Below are positions 1-9,130 of a stretch of DNA of 56,778 nucleotides, in pieces. The notes below the pieces were generated by a model, which searched no databases, was not told where the DNA came from, and saw nothing but the letters and a program-made list of their open reading frames with translations. Made by a program: the position numbers and the translations under genes. Source of the stretch: Xanthomonas cannabis pv. cannabis (GTDB lineage: Bacteria; Pseudomonadota; Gammaproteobacteria; Xanthomonadales; Xanthomonadaceae); assembly GCF_000802365.1 (NCBI RefSeq), contig NZ_JSZE01000026.1, positions 1 to 56,778 on the forward strand, read 5' to 3'. How positions within the stretch are numbered: the first letter of the stretch is position 1; each line of letters opens with the position of its first letter.

Positions 1-175
1 TCCTTCTCCCGCGCGCGGGAGAAGGTGCCCCGTAGGGGCGGATGAGGGGCGCCTGGTGACGTTGTTGCGGCCGGCGCTGTGGAACGCGTCGCCAGGCGCT
101 TTGGAGATGAGGCACCAAGTGGCTTCGCCCCGTACCCTCACCCCAACCCCTCTCCCGCAGGAGAGGGGCTTGCTC
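1..175. repeat. pair of Xanthomonas-type hairpin repeats
   Basis: At 4-25 there is a perfect palindrome (CTTCTCCCGCG with its complement), followed by a GGTGCCCCGTAGGGGCGGATGAGGGG-type tail. At about 133-171 a related unit in the opposite sense runs CCCTCACCCCAACCCC, then CTCTCC-CGCA-GGAGAG. Short paired elements of this kind are dispersed between genes in xanthomonads and resemble REP elements. They sit just past the stop of the ABC exporter gene. No gene is visible in this stretch. Confidence 0.6.
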
Positions 176-266
176 TGTTGCTATTTCTTGGCGAGCGGCG
201 AGCCGGCGCCTAGCTGTCGCGCAACGACCGCGCGCGTGTCACGCAACGACCGCGCACTGCCTTGCG

Positions 267-2099
267 TCACGCATCTGCCGCAACAAATCCGCCGGTCTGG
301 CGCGCCCACAGCCGTGCATATAGCCCGCCATGCGCGATCAGCTCGGCATGCGTGCCGGTTTCGACGATGCGGCCGGCATCCATGACCACCAGCCGGTCCA
401 TGCGCGCGATGGTCGACAGCCGGTGCGCAATCGCGATGACGGTTTTGTCGCCCATGAGCGCATCCAGGCTGTCCTGGATCGCCGCTTCCACTTCCGAATC
501 CAGCGCCGAGGTCGCTTCGTCCAGAACCAGGATCGGCGCGTCCTTCAACAGCACCCGCGCGATCGCGATGCGCTGGCGCTGACCGCCGGAGAGCTTGACG
601 CCGCGCTCGCCCACATGCGCATCGAAGCCGCGACGGCCTTCGCCGTCGATCAGCGTGTCGATGAAACCTTCCGCGCGCGCCTTGCGCACCGCATCCAGGA
701 TCTGCGCGTCGCTGGCCTGCGGCCGGCCGTACAGCAGATTGTCGCGGATCGAGCGATGCAGCAGCGAGGTGTCCTGGGTCACCAACCCGATCTGCCCGCG
801 CAGGCTGTCCTGCGTGACCTGCGCAATGTCCTGCCCATCGATGAGGATGCGCCCCTGCTCCAGGTCGTACAGCCGCAACAGCACATTGACCAACGTCGAT
901 TTGCCGGCGCCCGAGGGCCCCACCAGGCCGATCTTTTCGCCGGCGCGCACCTGCAGATCCAGCCCGGCAATCACGCCACCGCACTTGCCGTAATGGAAAT
1001 GGATGTGCTCGAACCGCACCTGGCCTTGCGTCACCTGCAACGGCACCGCAGTCGGCACATCCTGCACCTGCACCGGCTGCGAGATGGTCTGCATGCCGTC
1101 CTGCACGGTGCCGATATCTTCAAAAATACCGTTGACCGTCCACATGATCCAGCCGGACATATTGTGGATGCGAATCACCAGCCCGGTCGCCAGGGTGATG
1201 GCGCCAACGCTGATCTGCCCGCGGCTCCACAGCCATAGCGCCAGCCCGCACGTCCCGACGATGAGGAACCCGTTGGCCACTGCGATGGCCGTGTCCATTG
1301 AGGTCGTCACACGCGTCTGCCCGCGATGCTTGACCGCCAGCTCGTCGATCGCCTCGCGCACATAGGCTTCCTCGCGGCCGGCGTGGGCGAACAGCTTGAG
1401 CGTGGAAATATTGGTGTAGCCGTCGACGATGCGCCCGGTGGCCTTGGAGCGCGCGTCCGACGCGATCCAGGCGCGCGCCTTCATGCGCGGCACGAAGAAC
1501 GCCATCAGCGCGACATACACCACCAGCCAGATCAACAGCGGCGCCATCAGCCACGGATCGGCCTGAGCGAACAGCCACAACGCGCTGCCGGTATAGACCA
1601 CGATGTACCACAGCGCATCGACCATCTGCACCGCCGATTCGCGCAGCGACGTGCCGGTCTGCATGACGCGGTTCGCAATGCGGCCGGCGAAATCGTTATT
1701 GAAAAACCCCAGGCTCTGCCGCACCACATAGTTGTGCATCAGCCAGCGCGAGCGGTTGCTCAACCCCGGCACGATCGCCTGGTTGACCAGCAGGTTGTGC
1801 AGGCCGGTGAAGAACGGCCGCGCGATCAGGGTGATCCCCGCCATCCACGCCAGTTCGCTGGCGTGGCGGCGGAAGAAGTCGGGCCCTGGCCGCTCATTCA
1901 ACATGTCCACGATGCGGCCGAGGAAGTCGAACATCGCCACTTCCACCAAGGCCAGCAACAAGCCCGCGATCAGCGTGGCCAGCAGTATCGGCCACAGTGG
2001 CCGCAGGTAGTGCAGATAGAACCGCCACACGCTGCGTGGCGGCATCTCCCGCTCGATGGGCGGAAAGATGTCGATCAGGGATTCGAACCAGCGGAACAT
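267..2099 (-). CDS. ABC exporter, fused permease and ATPase
   Basis: Half-transporter of 610 aa that should work as a homodimer in the inner membrane and export a lipid, peptide or drug using ATP. The transmembrane part (about residues 30-330, six predicted helices) precedes the nucleotide-binding domain (about 360-600). Visible motifs are Walker A GPSGAGKS (394-401), signature LSGGQ (503-507), Walker B ILVLDE (523-528) and the H-loop histidine at 559, so the ATPase looks intact. The size is normal for MsbA/LmrA-like exporters. No Shine-Dalgarno sequence is evident before the ATG. No neighbour suggests a substrate, so none is assigned. Confidence 0.93.
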   Translation of the reverse strand: MFRWFESLIDIFPPIEREMPPRSVWRFYLHYLRPLWPILLATLIAGLLLALVEVAMFDFLGRIVDMLNERPGPDFFRRHASELAWMAGITLIARPFFTGLHNLLVNQAIVPGLSNRSRWLMHNYVVRQSLGFFNNDFAGRIANRVMQTGTSLRESAVQMVDALWYIVVYTGSALWLFAQADPWLMAPLLIWLVVYVALMAFFVPRMKARAWIASDARSKATGRIVDGYTNISTLKLFAHAGREEAYVREAIDELAVKHRGQTRVTTSMDTAIAVANGFLIVGTCGLALWLWSRGQISVGAITLATGLVIRIHNMSGWIMWTVNGIFEDIGTVQDGMQTISQPVQVQDVPTAVPLQVTQGQVRFEHIHFHYGKCGGVIAGLDLQVRAGEKIGLVGPSGAGKSTLVNVLLRLYDLEQGRILIDGQDIAQVTQDSLRGQIGLVTQDTSLLHRSIRDNLLYGRPQASDAQILDAVRKARAEGFIDTLIDGEGRRGFDAHVGERGVKLSGGQRQRIAIARVLLKDAPILVLDEATSALDSEVEAAIQDSLDALMGDKTVIAIAHRLSTIARMDRLVVMDAGRIVETGTHAELIAHGGLYARLWARQTGGFVAADA

Positions 2100-2256
2100 T
2101 GCATATACTTCGCTAACACCGGGCCGTCAGGCTAGCCGATCGGGCGTCAAGCCGCAGTGCGTCGATCCGGCGGCCTGGCCTACCGCGGTGGCAGCGTCCG
2201 GGCGTGGGTGCCCATGTTGCTGCACCTGCACGCCACGGCACTGTCGGTATCTGGAT

Positions 2257-2853
2257 CTACTCGCGAATCCGCGCCAGCAGCCGGTTGACCTCGGCCAGAT
2301 CGAAATGGGCTGGATCCAGACGCCCACCGAGCGTGGCCAGCTCCTGCACATGCTGCGGGTGGTCCGTGTCGGCGATGATCTGCAAGAGCGCCTGGTAGGC
2401 GTCGATCCCGCCACTGCGTTCCGGCGGGCAGGCATTGGTGCCCTCGATGCAGCGCGCGATGCGCAGGCCCGCGTCCGGCGGCAGCACGGCCTCGACCTGC
2501 AGCGTGTGCGTCCAGCCAGCGCCGGCACCATAGAAATAGGCGAATTCGCCAAGCTCGCCCACCGCGCTTTCCAGCGTGACCCGGGCGGCATGCTTGAGCC
2601 GCGAGCGCTCCGGCACATCCAGCCCGGCCTCGCCATAGCGGCCACCGCCGAAGTCGAATTCGTACGGGTGTGCGCCGCTCCAGCCCATCACAGCCTGCAG
2701 CACGCGGTGCACGGTCGCCAGACGGAGCGACCCCGCAATCACCATCCGCCGCCACACCAGCGGCGCACTGCCCGCCAGCGCGATCTGCAATTGATAGATC
2801 GGCGCCGGTGCCTGCACCGCCTGCTGCGCGGCCTTCTTTCTTGCCTTGGTCAT
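2257..2853 (-). CDS. plasmid pRiA4b ORF-3 family protein
   Basis: 198 aa from the ATG at 2853, which opens with a basic MTKARKKAAQQ stretch. An in-frame extension to 2958 exists but looks like non-coding sequence. The body matches the pRiA4b ORF-3 / IS1096 passenger family (PF07929): a YQLQIALAGSAPLVWRRM opening, then an FDFG segment, an FAYFYGAGAGWTHTLQVE segment and a Cys-Pro-Pro-Glu turn near the C-terminus. The family occurs on plasmids, transposons and chromosomes and its biochemical role is unknown. No transposase or terminal repeat flanks it, so it is not evidence of a mobile element here. Confidence 0.8.
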   Translation of the reverse strand: MTKARKKAAQQAVQAPAPIYQLQIALAGSAPLVWRRMVIAGSLRLATVHRVLQAVMGWSGAHPYEFDFGGGRYGEAGLDVPERSRLKHAARVTLESAVGELGEFAYFYGAGAGWTHTLQVEAVLPPDAGLRIARCIEGTNACPPERSGGIDAYQALLQIIADTDHPQHVQELATLGGRLDPAHFDLAEVNRLLARIRE

Positions 2854-2961
2854 GACGACTCGATTGCGGATATCCGATGCCAGTATGGCGTAGCCAGCCC
2901 AGAACCGGATGAGGTCCACTCGCCCATGCAGCGGCGTCGCCATCGACGCCGCTGCCAATGC

Positions 2962-4263
2962 TCAGCGCTGCTGCAGACTCGGCACCGCATCGCTCACGTT
3001 GGCGTGGCGCCGCATGATCCAGTTGAACAGCGGCGTCGCCATCAGCGTGGACAGGATCGCCATCAGCACCAGTACCGAGAACAGGCCCTGCTCGATCACA
3101 CCGGCCTGCAGGCCGATGTTGATGATGATCAGCTCCATCAGGCCGCGCGCATTCATCAGCGAGCCGATCGCCATCGCGTCGCGGTTGTTTTCACCGGTAA
3201 CGCGCGCCGCGGCCCAGCAGGCCACACCCTTGCCAACGAACGATGCGGCCAGGATCGCGACACCGGCCAGCATGATCTGCGGCTGCAACAGCACGCTGAG
3301 CTGGGTCTTCAGGCCCGAATAGGTAAAGAACAACGGCAGCAGCAAGACCACCACGAACGGCTGCATCATCTCGCGCAGTTTTTCCGTCAACGGCCCCTTG
3401 GGCAGGCAGACACCCAGCAGAAAGCCACCGAACACCGCGTGGATGCCGATCGCATCCATCGCCCACGCGCTCACGCAGAACAGCATCAGCACGATCGCCA
3501 GCACGCTGTTGCTGAGCGGCTGATCCGGCACCACGTGATCGGCCAGGCGACGCAACAGATGCCGTCCGACGAAAATCATGAACACCGCGTAGCCCACGCC
3601 GCCACCGATGGCCAGATAGGCGCTGCCCCAGCTGCCGCCGAAGCTGGCCAGCACCACCGCCAGGATGCACCACGCCGCGGCGTCGTCGAACGCGCCAGCC
3701 GTCAACGCCAGCGTTCCCAGCGGGCTCTTGGTCAGGCCGCGTTCGTGGATGATGCGCGCCAGCATCGGGAAGGCAGTGATGGCGATGGCTGCGCCCAGAA
3801 ACAGCGACGCTTCCGTCAGCTTGGCCTTCTCGGAGAACAGGCCATCGACGGTGAGCAGCCATGGGCACATCGCAAATGCCAGCGCGAACGGCACCGCGAT
3901 GCCGGCCAGCGACACGCTCATCGCGCTGCGGTAGCGCGCGCGGAAGTGATCGCCGCGGAAGTCGGTCCCGACCAGAAACATGTACAGGCCCACGCCGAAC
4001 TGCGCGAACACGTACAACACATCCATCGTCTGTTTGGGGAACAACGCCGCCTGAGCGCCCGGCGCCAGCAGGCCGAACAACGATGGCCCCAGCATCACCC
4101 CGGCAATCATCTCGCCGACCACCTGCGGCTGCCCCAGGCGCTTGGCCAGCAGCCCGACCAACCGGCACACCAACAGGATGGCTGCAGCCTGCAGAAAGAA
4201 ATACACCGACATCTGTGGGGTGGTCATGCGTGCGGCGACATCCTTGAGAAGTGCGCGGATCAT
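2962..4263 (-). CDS. Kef-like cation:proton antiporter (CPA2)
   Basis: About 433 aa with 11-13 hydrophobic segments and no cytosolic NAD-binding or RCK tail, matching the Na+/H+ exchanger family PF00999. Family hallmarks include a GQPQVVGEMIAGVMLGPSLFG-like segment near residue 40 and a conserved acidic pair in LTAGAFDDAAAW. It probably exchanges Na+ or K+ for protons across the inner membrane; the ion cannot be told from sequence. Starts at 4263 (MIRALLKD) and 4227 (MTTPQMSV) are both possible; the second has an AAGGA rather far upstream. It shares its strand with the next upstream gene, at a distance of about 175 bp. Confidence 0.88.
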   Translation of the reverse strand: MIRALLKDVAARMTTPQMSVYFFLQAAAILLVCRLVGLLAKRLGQPQVVGEMIAGVMLGPSLFGLLAPGAQAALFPKQTMDVLYVFAQFGVGLYMFLVGTDFRGDHFRARYRSAMSVSLAGIAVPFALAFAMCPWLLTVDGLFSEKAKLTEASLFLGAAIAITAFPMLARIIHERGLTKSPLGTLALTAGAFDDAAAWCILAVVLASFGGSWGSAYLAIGGGVGYAVFMIFVGRHLLRRLADHVVPDQPLSNSVLAIVLMLFCVSAWAMDAIGIHAVFGGFLLGVCLPKGPLTEKLREMMQPFVVVLLLPLFFTYSGLKTQLSVLLQPQIMLAGVAILAASFVGKGVACWAAARVTGENNRDAMAIGSLMNARGLMELIIINIGLQAGVIEQGLFSVLVLMAILSTLMATPLFNWIMRRHANVSDAVPSLQQR

Positions 4264-4438
4264 AACCACACGCGCCGCCCGGCGGTAGCGACGCGGCGGC
4301 GGTCGCTGCAACGCTGCACGCGCCGGGCGCCATGACCACTTCAGCGTGCAGAGCTGCGCTGCGGTGGCCGCCGGCCGCAACCGACTCCGGCCAGCAGCGC
4401 ACTGCAGGACAGCGAGCGCCCGGCAACCGAGCGCCGCT

Positions 4439-6034
4439 TCACTTCGGCGCAGCGGCCTGCGTCTGCACGGGCGTCAGCAGCAGATCCTGAAAATCGAAGC
4501 TGAAATCGGTCAGCGGCGAAATCGCCTGCATGCGCATCTCGCGCACCGCACCGTCCGGGGTCAACGCGAAGTTGACGAAGGCATCCGCGTTCAAGGAACG
4601 GTCGTCCCAGCGCACGATGAAGCTGTCGTGCTGCCAATGCTCCAGCGTGCCCACCAATTGGGCGGTCTTGGTGAACTGCAGGCGCAGCCGCTTGCCGTCC
4701 TGGCGGATCACCACATCGCCATACCAGGGGTCGCGATAGGTCGCCGCATAGCCGCGCAGCGGCAACGACGGCGTGGAGCGTGCCGCGCGTGCGTCCTGAT
4801 GCGCCTTCCAACTGGTATCGGCCTCGCTGCCGGCCTTGGCCACGGCCTTGGCGTACGCCCCGGTCCAATCGGTGGGTGGCACCTGCAGGAATGCGTCCAG
4901 CACCTGCAGCGTCACCGCATTGAACGCCGCGCCGACTTCCTGATTGGTCAGCACCACCACGCCCAGCTTCTGGTCGGGCACCAGCGTCAGCCGCGATACC
5001 ATGCCGGGCCAGCCGCCGGTATGCCACACCAGACGATGGCCGCGATAGTCGCTCAGGCTCCAGCCTTCGCCATAGCCGGCAAAATTGGGCTGCGCGCCGG
5101 CCAGTTCGGGCACTGCCGGAGCGGCGACGGCGATCGGCGTGATCATCGACCACATCTCCTGCTGCCGCTTTGCACTGAACAGCGGTGTGCCGTCCGGCAA
5201 TACGCCGCCGGCCAGTTGCACCTTCATCCACAACGCCATGTCGTGCGCACTGGAGTAGATGCCGCCGGCACCGGAATTGTTGGACCAGGTCAATGGCGCC
5301 ACCGTGCGCAACTCGGTGAAGTCGTACTTAGCATGGCCCACCGCCGCGGTGTCGCCGGGTTGCAGATGATCGGCGTTGAAGCGCGTACCGCGCATGCCCA
5401 CCGGCGCAAAGATGCGCTGCTGCAGAAACGCAGCGTAGGGTTGCCCGGAGACCTGCTCGATCACCTTCTGCGCCACGGCGTACAGGATATTGTCGTATGC
5501 ATAGCGATCGCGGAAACCGCCTTTCAATGGCACCTTGGCCAGCCGCTGCACGACCTCTTCGGTGCTGTAGCTGGTGGTTGGCCAGAACAACAGGTCGCCT
5601 GCGCCCAGGCTCAGGCCGCTGCGATGCGCCAGCAAGTCGCGGATGCGCATTTGGTCGCTGACATACGGGTCGGACATGCGGAACCACGGCAGGTGGTCGA
5701 TGACCTTGTCGTCGAGCGAGAGCCTGCCTTCGTCGGCCAGAATCGACAGCGAGGCAGCGGTGAACGCCTTGGTGTTGGAGGCGATCGCAAACAGCGTATC
5801 GGCCTGCACCGGATCGGGCTTGCCGATCTCGCGGACGCCGTAGCCACGCTCCAGCACCACCTGGCCATCCTTGACGATGGCCACGGCGATGCCGGGCACG
5901 TCGAACTGGGTACGCACGCGTTCCATCTGCGCGTCGAACTGCTGCATGCCGGCCGGCAGGTCGGCCGCATGCGTCGTTGTCACCAGGGTTGCCAGCATCA
6001 GCACGCCTCCCGTCAGCCATCGGTTCACGATCAC
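4439..6034 (-). CDS. periplasmic serine hydrolase, beta-lactamase class C fold
   Basis: About 531 aa. A hydrophobic signal peptide ends at a likely THA cleavage site. The penicillin-binding fold shows SNTK (Ser86, Lys89), YDN (Tyr180-Asn182) and HTGG near residue 333, the three active-site boxes of this superfamily. The last 110 residues resemble DUF3471, a common C-terminal lipocalin-like add-on. The substrate is unknown; it may be an esterase or D-amino-acid peptidase rather than a true beta-lactamase. Three successive GTG codons follow an AGGAGG. GTG at 6034 has the best spacing (8 nt), 6037 is close behind, and there is no ATG nearby. The AGGAGG lies only about 10 bp past the rraA stop, which suggests translational coupling. 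Confidence 0.85.
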   Translation of the reverse strand: MIVNRWLTGGVLMLATLVTTTHAADLPAGMQQFDAQMERVRTQFDVPGIAVAIVKDGQVVLERGYGVREIGKPDPVQADTLFAIASNTKAFTAASLSILADEGRLSLDDKVIDHLPWFRMSDPYVSDQMRIRDLLAHRSGLSLGAGDLLFWPTTSYSTEEVVQRLAKVPLKGGFRDRYAYDNILYAVAQKVIEQVSGQPYAAFLQQRIFAPVGMRGTRFNADHLQPGDTAAVGHAKYDFTELRTVAPLTWSNNSGAGGIYSSAHDMALWMKVQLAGGVLPDGTPLFSAKRQQEMWSMITPIAVAAPAVPELAGAQPNFAGYGEGWSLSDYRGHRLVWHTGGWPGMVSRLTLVPDQKLGVVVLTNQEVGAAFNAVTLQVLDAFLQVPPTDWTGAYAKAVAKAGSEADTSWKAHQDARAARSTPSLPLRGYAATYRDPWYGDVVIRQDGKRLRLQFTKTAQLVGTLEHWQHDSFIVRWDDRSLNADAFVNFALTPDGAVREMRMQAISPLTDFSFDFQDLLLTPVQTQAAAPK

Positions 6035-6056
6035 CACCACGTCCTCCTGTTGTCGA

Positions 6057-6557
6057 TCAGGGTGTGCTACCGGCACTGTCCAGCGACAGCGGCAGCGGCG
6101 TCACCAGCACGCCGTTGGCGTCGGCGTAGAGCCAGTGCCCGGGCACGAACGGGACGCCGGCAAAATTCACCGGCACCTCCGCATCGCCCAGGTCGCGCCG
6201 TTCGGTACGGCGTGGGCAGGCAGCCAAGGCCAGCACACCCAGCGGCAGCGTGCCCAGGATCTCGACATCGCGCACGCAGCCATGGATCACCACCCCGGCC
6301 CAGCCATTGGCCACCGCCTGCGCTGCGATCTGGTCGCCCAGCAGCGCATGCTTCAACGAGCCCTGCCCGTCCACCACCAGCACCCGCCCGTCGCCCGGCA
6401 TGGAGGCCAGTTCGCGCACGCGCGAGTTGTCTTCAACACAGCGCACCGTTGCGATCGGTCCGCAGAAGGCGGTGCGCCCGCCGAAGTGGCGGAACAATGG
6501 CTCGGCAACGCTCACCTCGGGAAAGCGGTCACACAGATCGGGAGTGGTCCAGGTCAT
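6057..6557 (-). CDS. rraA: RraA, regulator of ribonuclease E activity
   Basis: 166 aa, close to the 161 aa of E. coli RraA and collinear with it: [24 protein letters not shown], then [11 protein letters not shown], then [14 protein letters not shown] and [11 protein letters not shown]. RraA binds the C-terminal scaffold of RNase E and lowers mRNA decay; relatives of the fold are 4-hydroxy-4-methyl-2-oxoglutarate aldolases, so some enzyme activity is possible. The start at 6557 (MTWTTPDL) is chosen because homology begins there; an ATG ten codons earlier (6587) is possible. It is followed after 22 bp by the serine hydrolase gene, with which it probably shares a transcript. Confidence 0.92.
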   Translation of the reverse strand: MTWTTPDLCDRFPEVSVAEPLFRHFGGRTAFCGPIATVRCVEDNSRVRELASMPGDGRVLVVDGQGSLKHALLGDQIAAQAVANGWAGVVIHGCVRDVEILGTLPLGVLALAACPRRTERRDLGDAEVPVNFAGVPFVPGHWLYADANGVLVTPLPLSLDSAGSTP

Positions 6558-6858
6558 CGAGACGGTCTCATGCGGCGATGCAGGCATGGTAGCCGGCTGC
6601 GCTGGCGTGCGGGCGCTGGCTGCCGTATGTCGCGGTGGGGCCAGGCTGGCAGGCGTGCGATGGCGTGGCTGACGGTTGCACCATCGATATGCTTGCGTCC
6701 GCTGCAGTCCGTCGCACCGCGCACGGCCGTCGCCGCCGCAACGCCGCCGTTCTCACGCCCCATCCAGTCCGGATGCGCCAGGCTATGCGCCGCGGTCGCT
6801 GCCGGATTCGCGCAGCACGCGCCGCAACCGTGCCCTACTGCCAGCGAGTACTCCTGCG

Positions 6859-7692
6859 ATGACTGATCTGTTCGCTTCCGCCCCGCCCTCCCTGGATGGC
6901 ATCCACGTCGGCATCGGCGGTTGGGTGTACGCGCCTTGGCGTGCGGGCATGTTCTATCCGGAAGGACTGGTGCAGCGCCGCGAGCTGGAATACGCCAGCC
7001 GCCACGTCACCGCCATCGAAATCAACGGCACCTATTACGGCGCGCAGAAGCCGGCAACCTATGCAAAGTGGCGCGACGAGGTGCCGCCCGGGTTCGTGTT
7101 CTCGGCCAAGGCGCCGCGACGTATTACCCAGTCGCGCAGACTGGCGGGCACCAGGGCCCAGGTGGAGGACTTCGTCGGCGGCATTGTCGAGCTCGGCGAC
7201 ACGCTTGGCCCGCTGGTGTGGCAGTTCGAACACGGGCATCGCCTGCAGGCCGACGACCTGGACGACTTCCTGGCACTGCTGCCCAGGCACACGGGCGGCC
7301 GCACGCTGCGCCACGTGCTGGAAATCCGCGATCCGGATGCGGTGGATGCGTCGTTGCTGGCGCTGGTGCGCCGCCATGGCGTCTCGACGGTATTCACCGA
7401 TTCGGACGAACACCCCTCCTTCGCCGACCTCTCCACCGACGTTATCTACGCGCGGCTGATGCGAAGCCAGGCGCGCCTGCATGCGGGCTACCCCGCGCCT
7501 GCGCTGGCACGCTGGGCCGAACGCATCCAGGCATGGCGCCGCGGCGAAGACCCGGACGATCTGCCGCACATCGAAGATCCGTCGAAAACGCCTGCTGCGC
7601 CGCGCGAGGTGTTCGTGTTCTTCATCAGTGCGGCAAAGGAACGCAATCCGGCGGCGGCGATGGCGTTGTTGAAGGCATTGTCGGCAGGTTAG
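6859..7692 (+). CDS. DUF72 family protein (YecE-like)
   Basis: 277 aa from the ATG at 6859; the reading frame is open further upstream but that part has no homology-like character. It shows the DUF72 (PF01904) features: HVGIGGWVYAPWRAGMFYP near the N-terminus, the EINGTYYGAQKPATYAKW segment, FSAKAPRRITQSRRL, and a late YARLMRSQ. The fold is a TIM barrel related to sugar isomerases, but the cellular role is not established. It is divergent from rraA with about 300 bp between the starts. That interval holds no other gene. Confidence 0.88.
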   Translation: MTDLFASAPPSLDGIHVGIGGWVYAPWRAGMFYPEGLVQRRELEYASRHVTAIEINGTYYGAQKPATYAKWRDEVPPGFVFSAKAPRRITQSRRLAGTRAQVEDFVGGIVELGDTLGPLVWQFEHGHRLQADDLDDFLALLPRHTGGRTLRHVLEIRDPDAVDASLLALVRRHGVSTVFTDSDEHPSFADLSTDVIYARLMRSQARLHAGYPAPALARWAERIQAWRRGEDPDDLPHIEDPSKTPAAPREVFVFFISAAKERNPAAAMALLKALSAG

Positions 7693-8053
7693 CTGCCTCG
7701 CCGACGTTGCACGCCGTTGTGCGTGCGGCAGTTTTTTACGGTGGCACGTGGCAGACAAGTGGCGATGTGCGACGACCTCACATCTGCTGCCCGGCCATGA
7801 TCGCCATGATCGTTTCGCACCGATCATGCGAATGGTCTTACGCGCTCACCGTGGCGTTGGGCCCCCAGCGACACCGTGCATGGTGCAGCAGTCATGGGCA
7901 ATGGGTAAGCCGTACCCTCGCGTCTCTCCAGGGGGAGAGGGACTTGGTACTTGGTACTCGGTACCCGCTGCAGCCGGGAGCGGGACTGCCATCGCCAGCC
8001 AAGCTGCCGTCGCCGCCCGACGTCGGCACGCAACTTTTCGGCGACAATGGCGC
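7693..8053. repeat. intergenic stretch with hairpin and tandem repeat
   Basis: No gene is seen. At 7807-7830 arms CATGATCG and CGATCATG flank an 8-nt loop. At 7924-7939 CTCTCC-AGGG-GGAGAG forms a hairpin that resembles the repeat at the window start. It is followed directly by an imperfect 9-bp tandem, ACTTGGTACTTGGTACTCGG (about 7942-7964). Similar hairpin plus GGTACTTGG units occur between xanthomonad genes. Confidence 0.5.
8043..8048 (+). promoter_or_regulatory. -10-like hexamer of a leaderless promoter (EamA gene)
   Basis: GACAAT ends 5 nt before the ATG at 8054 and no Shine-Dalgarno sequence lies between. Transcription starting about 7 nt after the hexamer would begin at or next to the start codon. 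Confidence 0.45.
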
Positions 8054-9001
8054 ATGCCCACGACCGACCTGCGCAAGGCGCAACTGCAAATTCATTTCTG
8101 CGTGCTGCTCTGGGGCATCACCGCGATCCTGGGCAAATTGATCACCCTGCAGGCCTTGCCGCTGGTGTGGTGGCGGATGTTGATCGTGGTGGTGGCGCTG
8201 GCCTTGTGGCCACGCGTGTGGCGCGGGCTGCGCGGGCTGTCCGGGCGCGTGGTGCTGGGCTATTGCGGCATCGGCGCGCTGGTGGCGTTGCACTGGCTCA
8301 CCTTCTACGGCGCGATCAAGCTGGCCAATGCCTCGGTGGCGGCGACCTGCATCGCCCTGGCGCCGGTGTTCACCGCGGTGATCGAGCCGTGGGTCACGCA
8401 GCGGCCGTTCCGTTCGCGCGAGTTGCTGTTCGGTCTGGCGGTGCTGCCGGGGGTGGCGCTGGTGGTTGGCGGCGTGCCCGATGGCATGCGTGCCGGCGTG
8501 GTGGTCGGCGCGATCTCGGCGGTCTTCGTCGGCCTGTTCGGCTCGCTCAACAAGCGCATGGTCGCGCATGCAGACCCGCTGACCGTTACCGCACTGGAGT
8601 TGGGTGCCGGCACCTTGACCCTGACCGTGCTGGCGCCGGCCATGCCGCTGTTGCTGCCATCGCTGCATGGCAGCCTGCTGGTCCTGCCCAGCCTGCACGA
8701 CGGTGTGCTGCTGCTCGCCCTGTCACTGGCCTGCACGTTGCTGCCGTTTGCGCTGGCGCTGATGGCGCTGCGTCATCTGAGCGCGTATTCGGTGCAACTG
8801 GTGACCAACCTGGAACCGGTCTACGCCATCGTGCTGGCCATCGCCCTGCTCGGCGAGCAGCGCGAGCTGACCCTGCAGTTCTATCTGGGCGTGGCGATCA
8901 TTCTTGGCGCCGTGTTCCTGCATCCGGTGCTGGAACGCCGGCGCAAGGTGGTGCATCCGGAACTGCTCGGCACCGCCGAGGCGAAGAACATCATCGATTG
9001 A
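8054..9001 (+). CDS. EamA/DMT family transporter
   Basis: 315 aa with ten predicted membrane helices made of two EamA halves (PF00892). The first starts at QIHFCVLLWGITAILGKL, the second at about residue 150 (GVVVGAISAVFVGLFGSLNK). The conserved end-of-domain feature LEPVYAIVLAIALLGE is present before the last helix pair. It belongs to the drug/metabolite transporter superfamily and probably exports a small metabolite or amino acid. The substrate is unknown. The ATG at 8054 begins where homology begins and carries a close -10-like box. Confidence 0.9.
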   Translation: MPTTDLRKAQLQIHFCVLLWGITAILGKLITLQALPLVWWRMLIVVVALALWPRVWRGLRGLSGRVVLGYCGIGALVALHWLTFYGAIKLANASVAATCIALAPVFTAVIEPWVTQRPFRSRELLFGLAVLPGVALVVGGVPDGMRAGVVVGAISAVFVGLFGSLNKRMVAHADPLTVTALELGAGTLTLTVLAPAMPLLLPSLHGSLLVLPSLHDGVLLLALSLACTLLPFALALMALRHLSAYSVQLVTNLEPVYAIVLAIALLGEQRELTLQFYLGVAIILGAVFLHPVLERRRKVVHPELLGTAEAKNIID

Positions 9002-9130
9002 TCCGATCGTCACGCGGGTGCGCCAGCGACATCCGCACTGGCCGGCCGTACAGCTGCAGCACCGTCGCGGCGCTGCACACACGCGTCCTGCGCTGTCCCG
9101 GCCACGAAGCTCCACCCGGCAAGCCACGCG

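Noticed and set aside
2257..2853. Mobile element suggested by the pRiA4b ORF-3 / IS1096 family name
   Set aside because: There is no transposase, terminal inverted repeat or target duplication near it.
2056..4335. A 759-codon plus-strand open frame
   Set aside because: It covers three recognised minus-strand genes and is rich in His/Arg/Gln, which is typical of antisense frames in GC-rich DNA.
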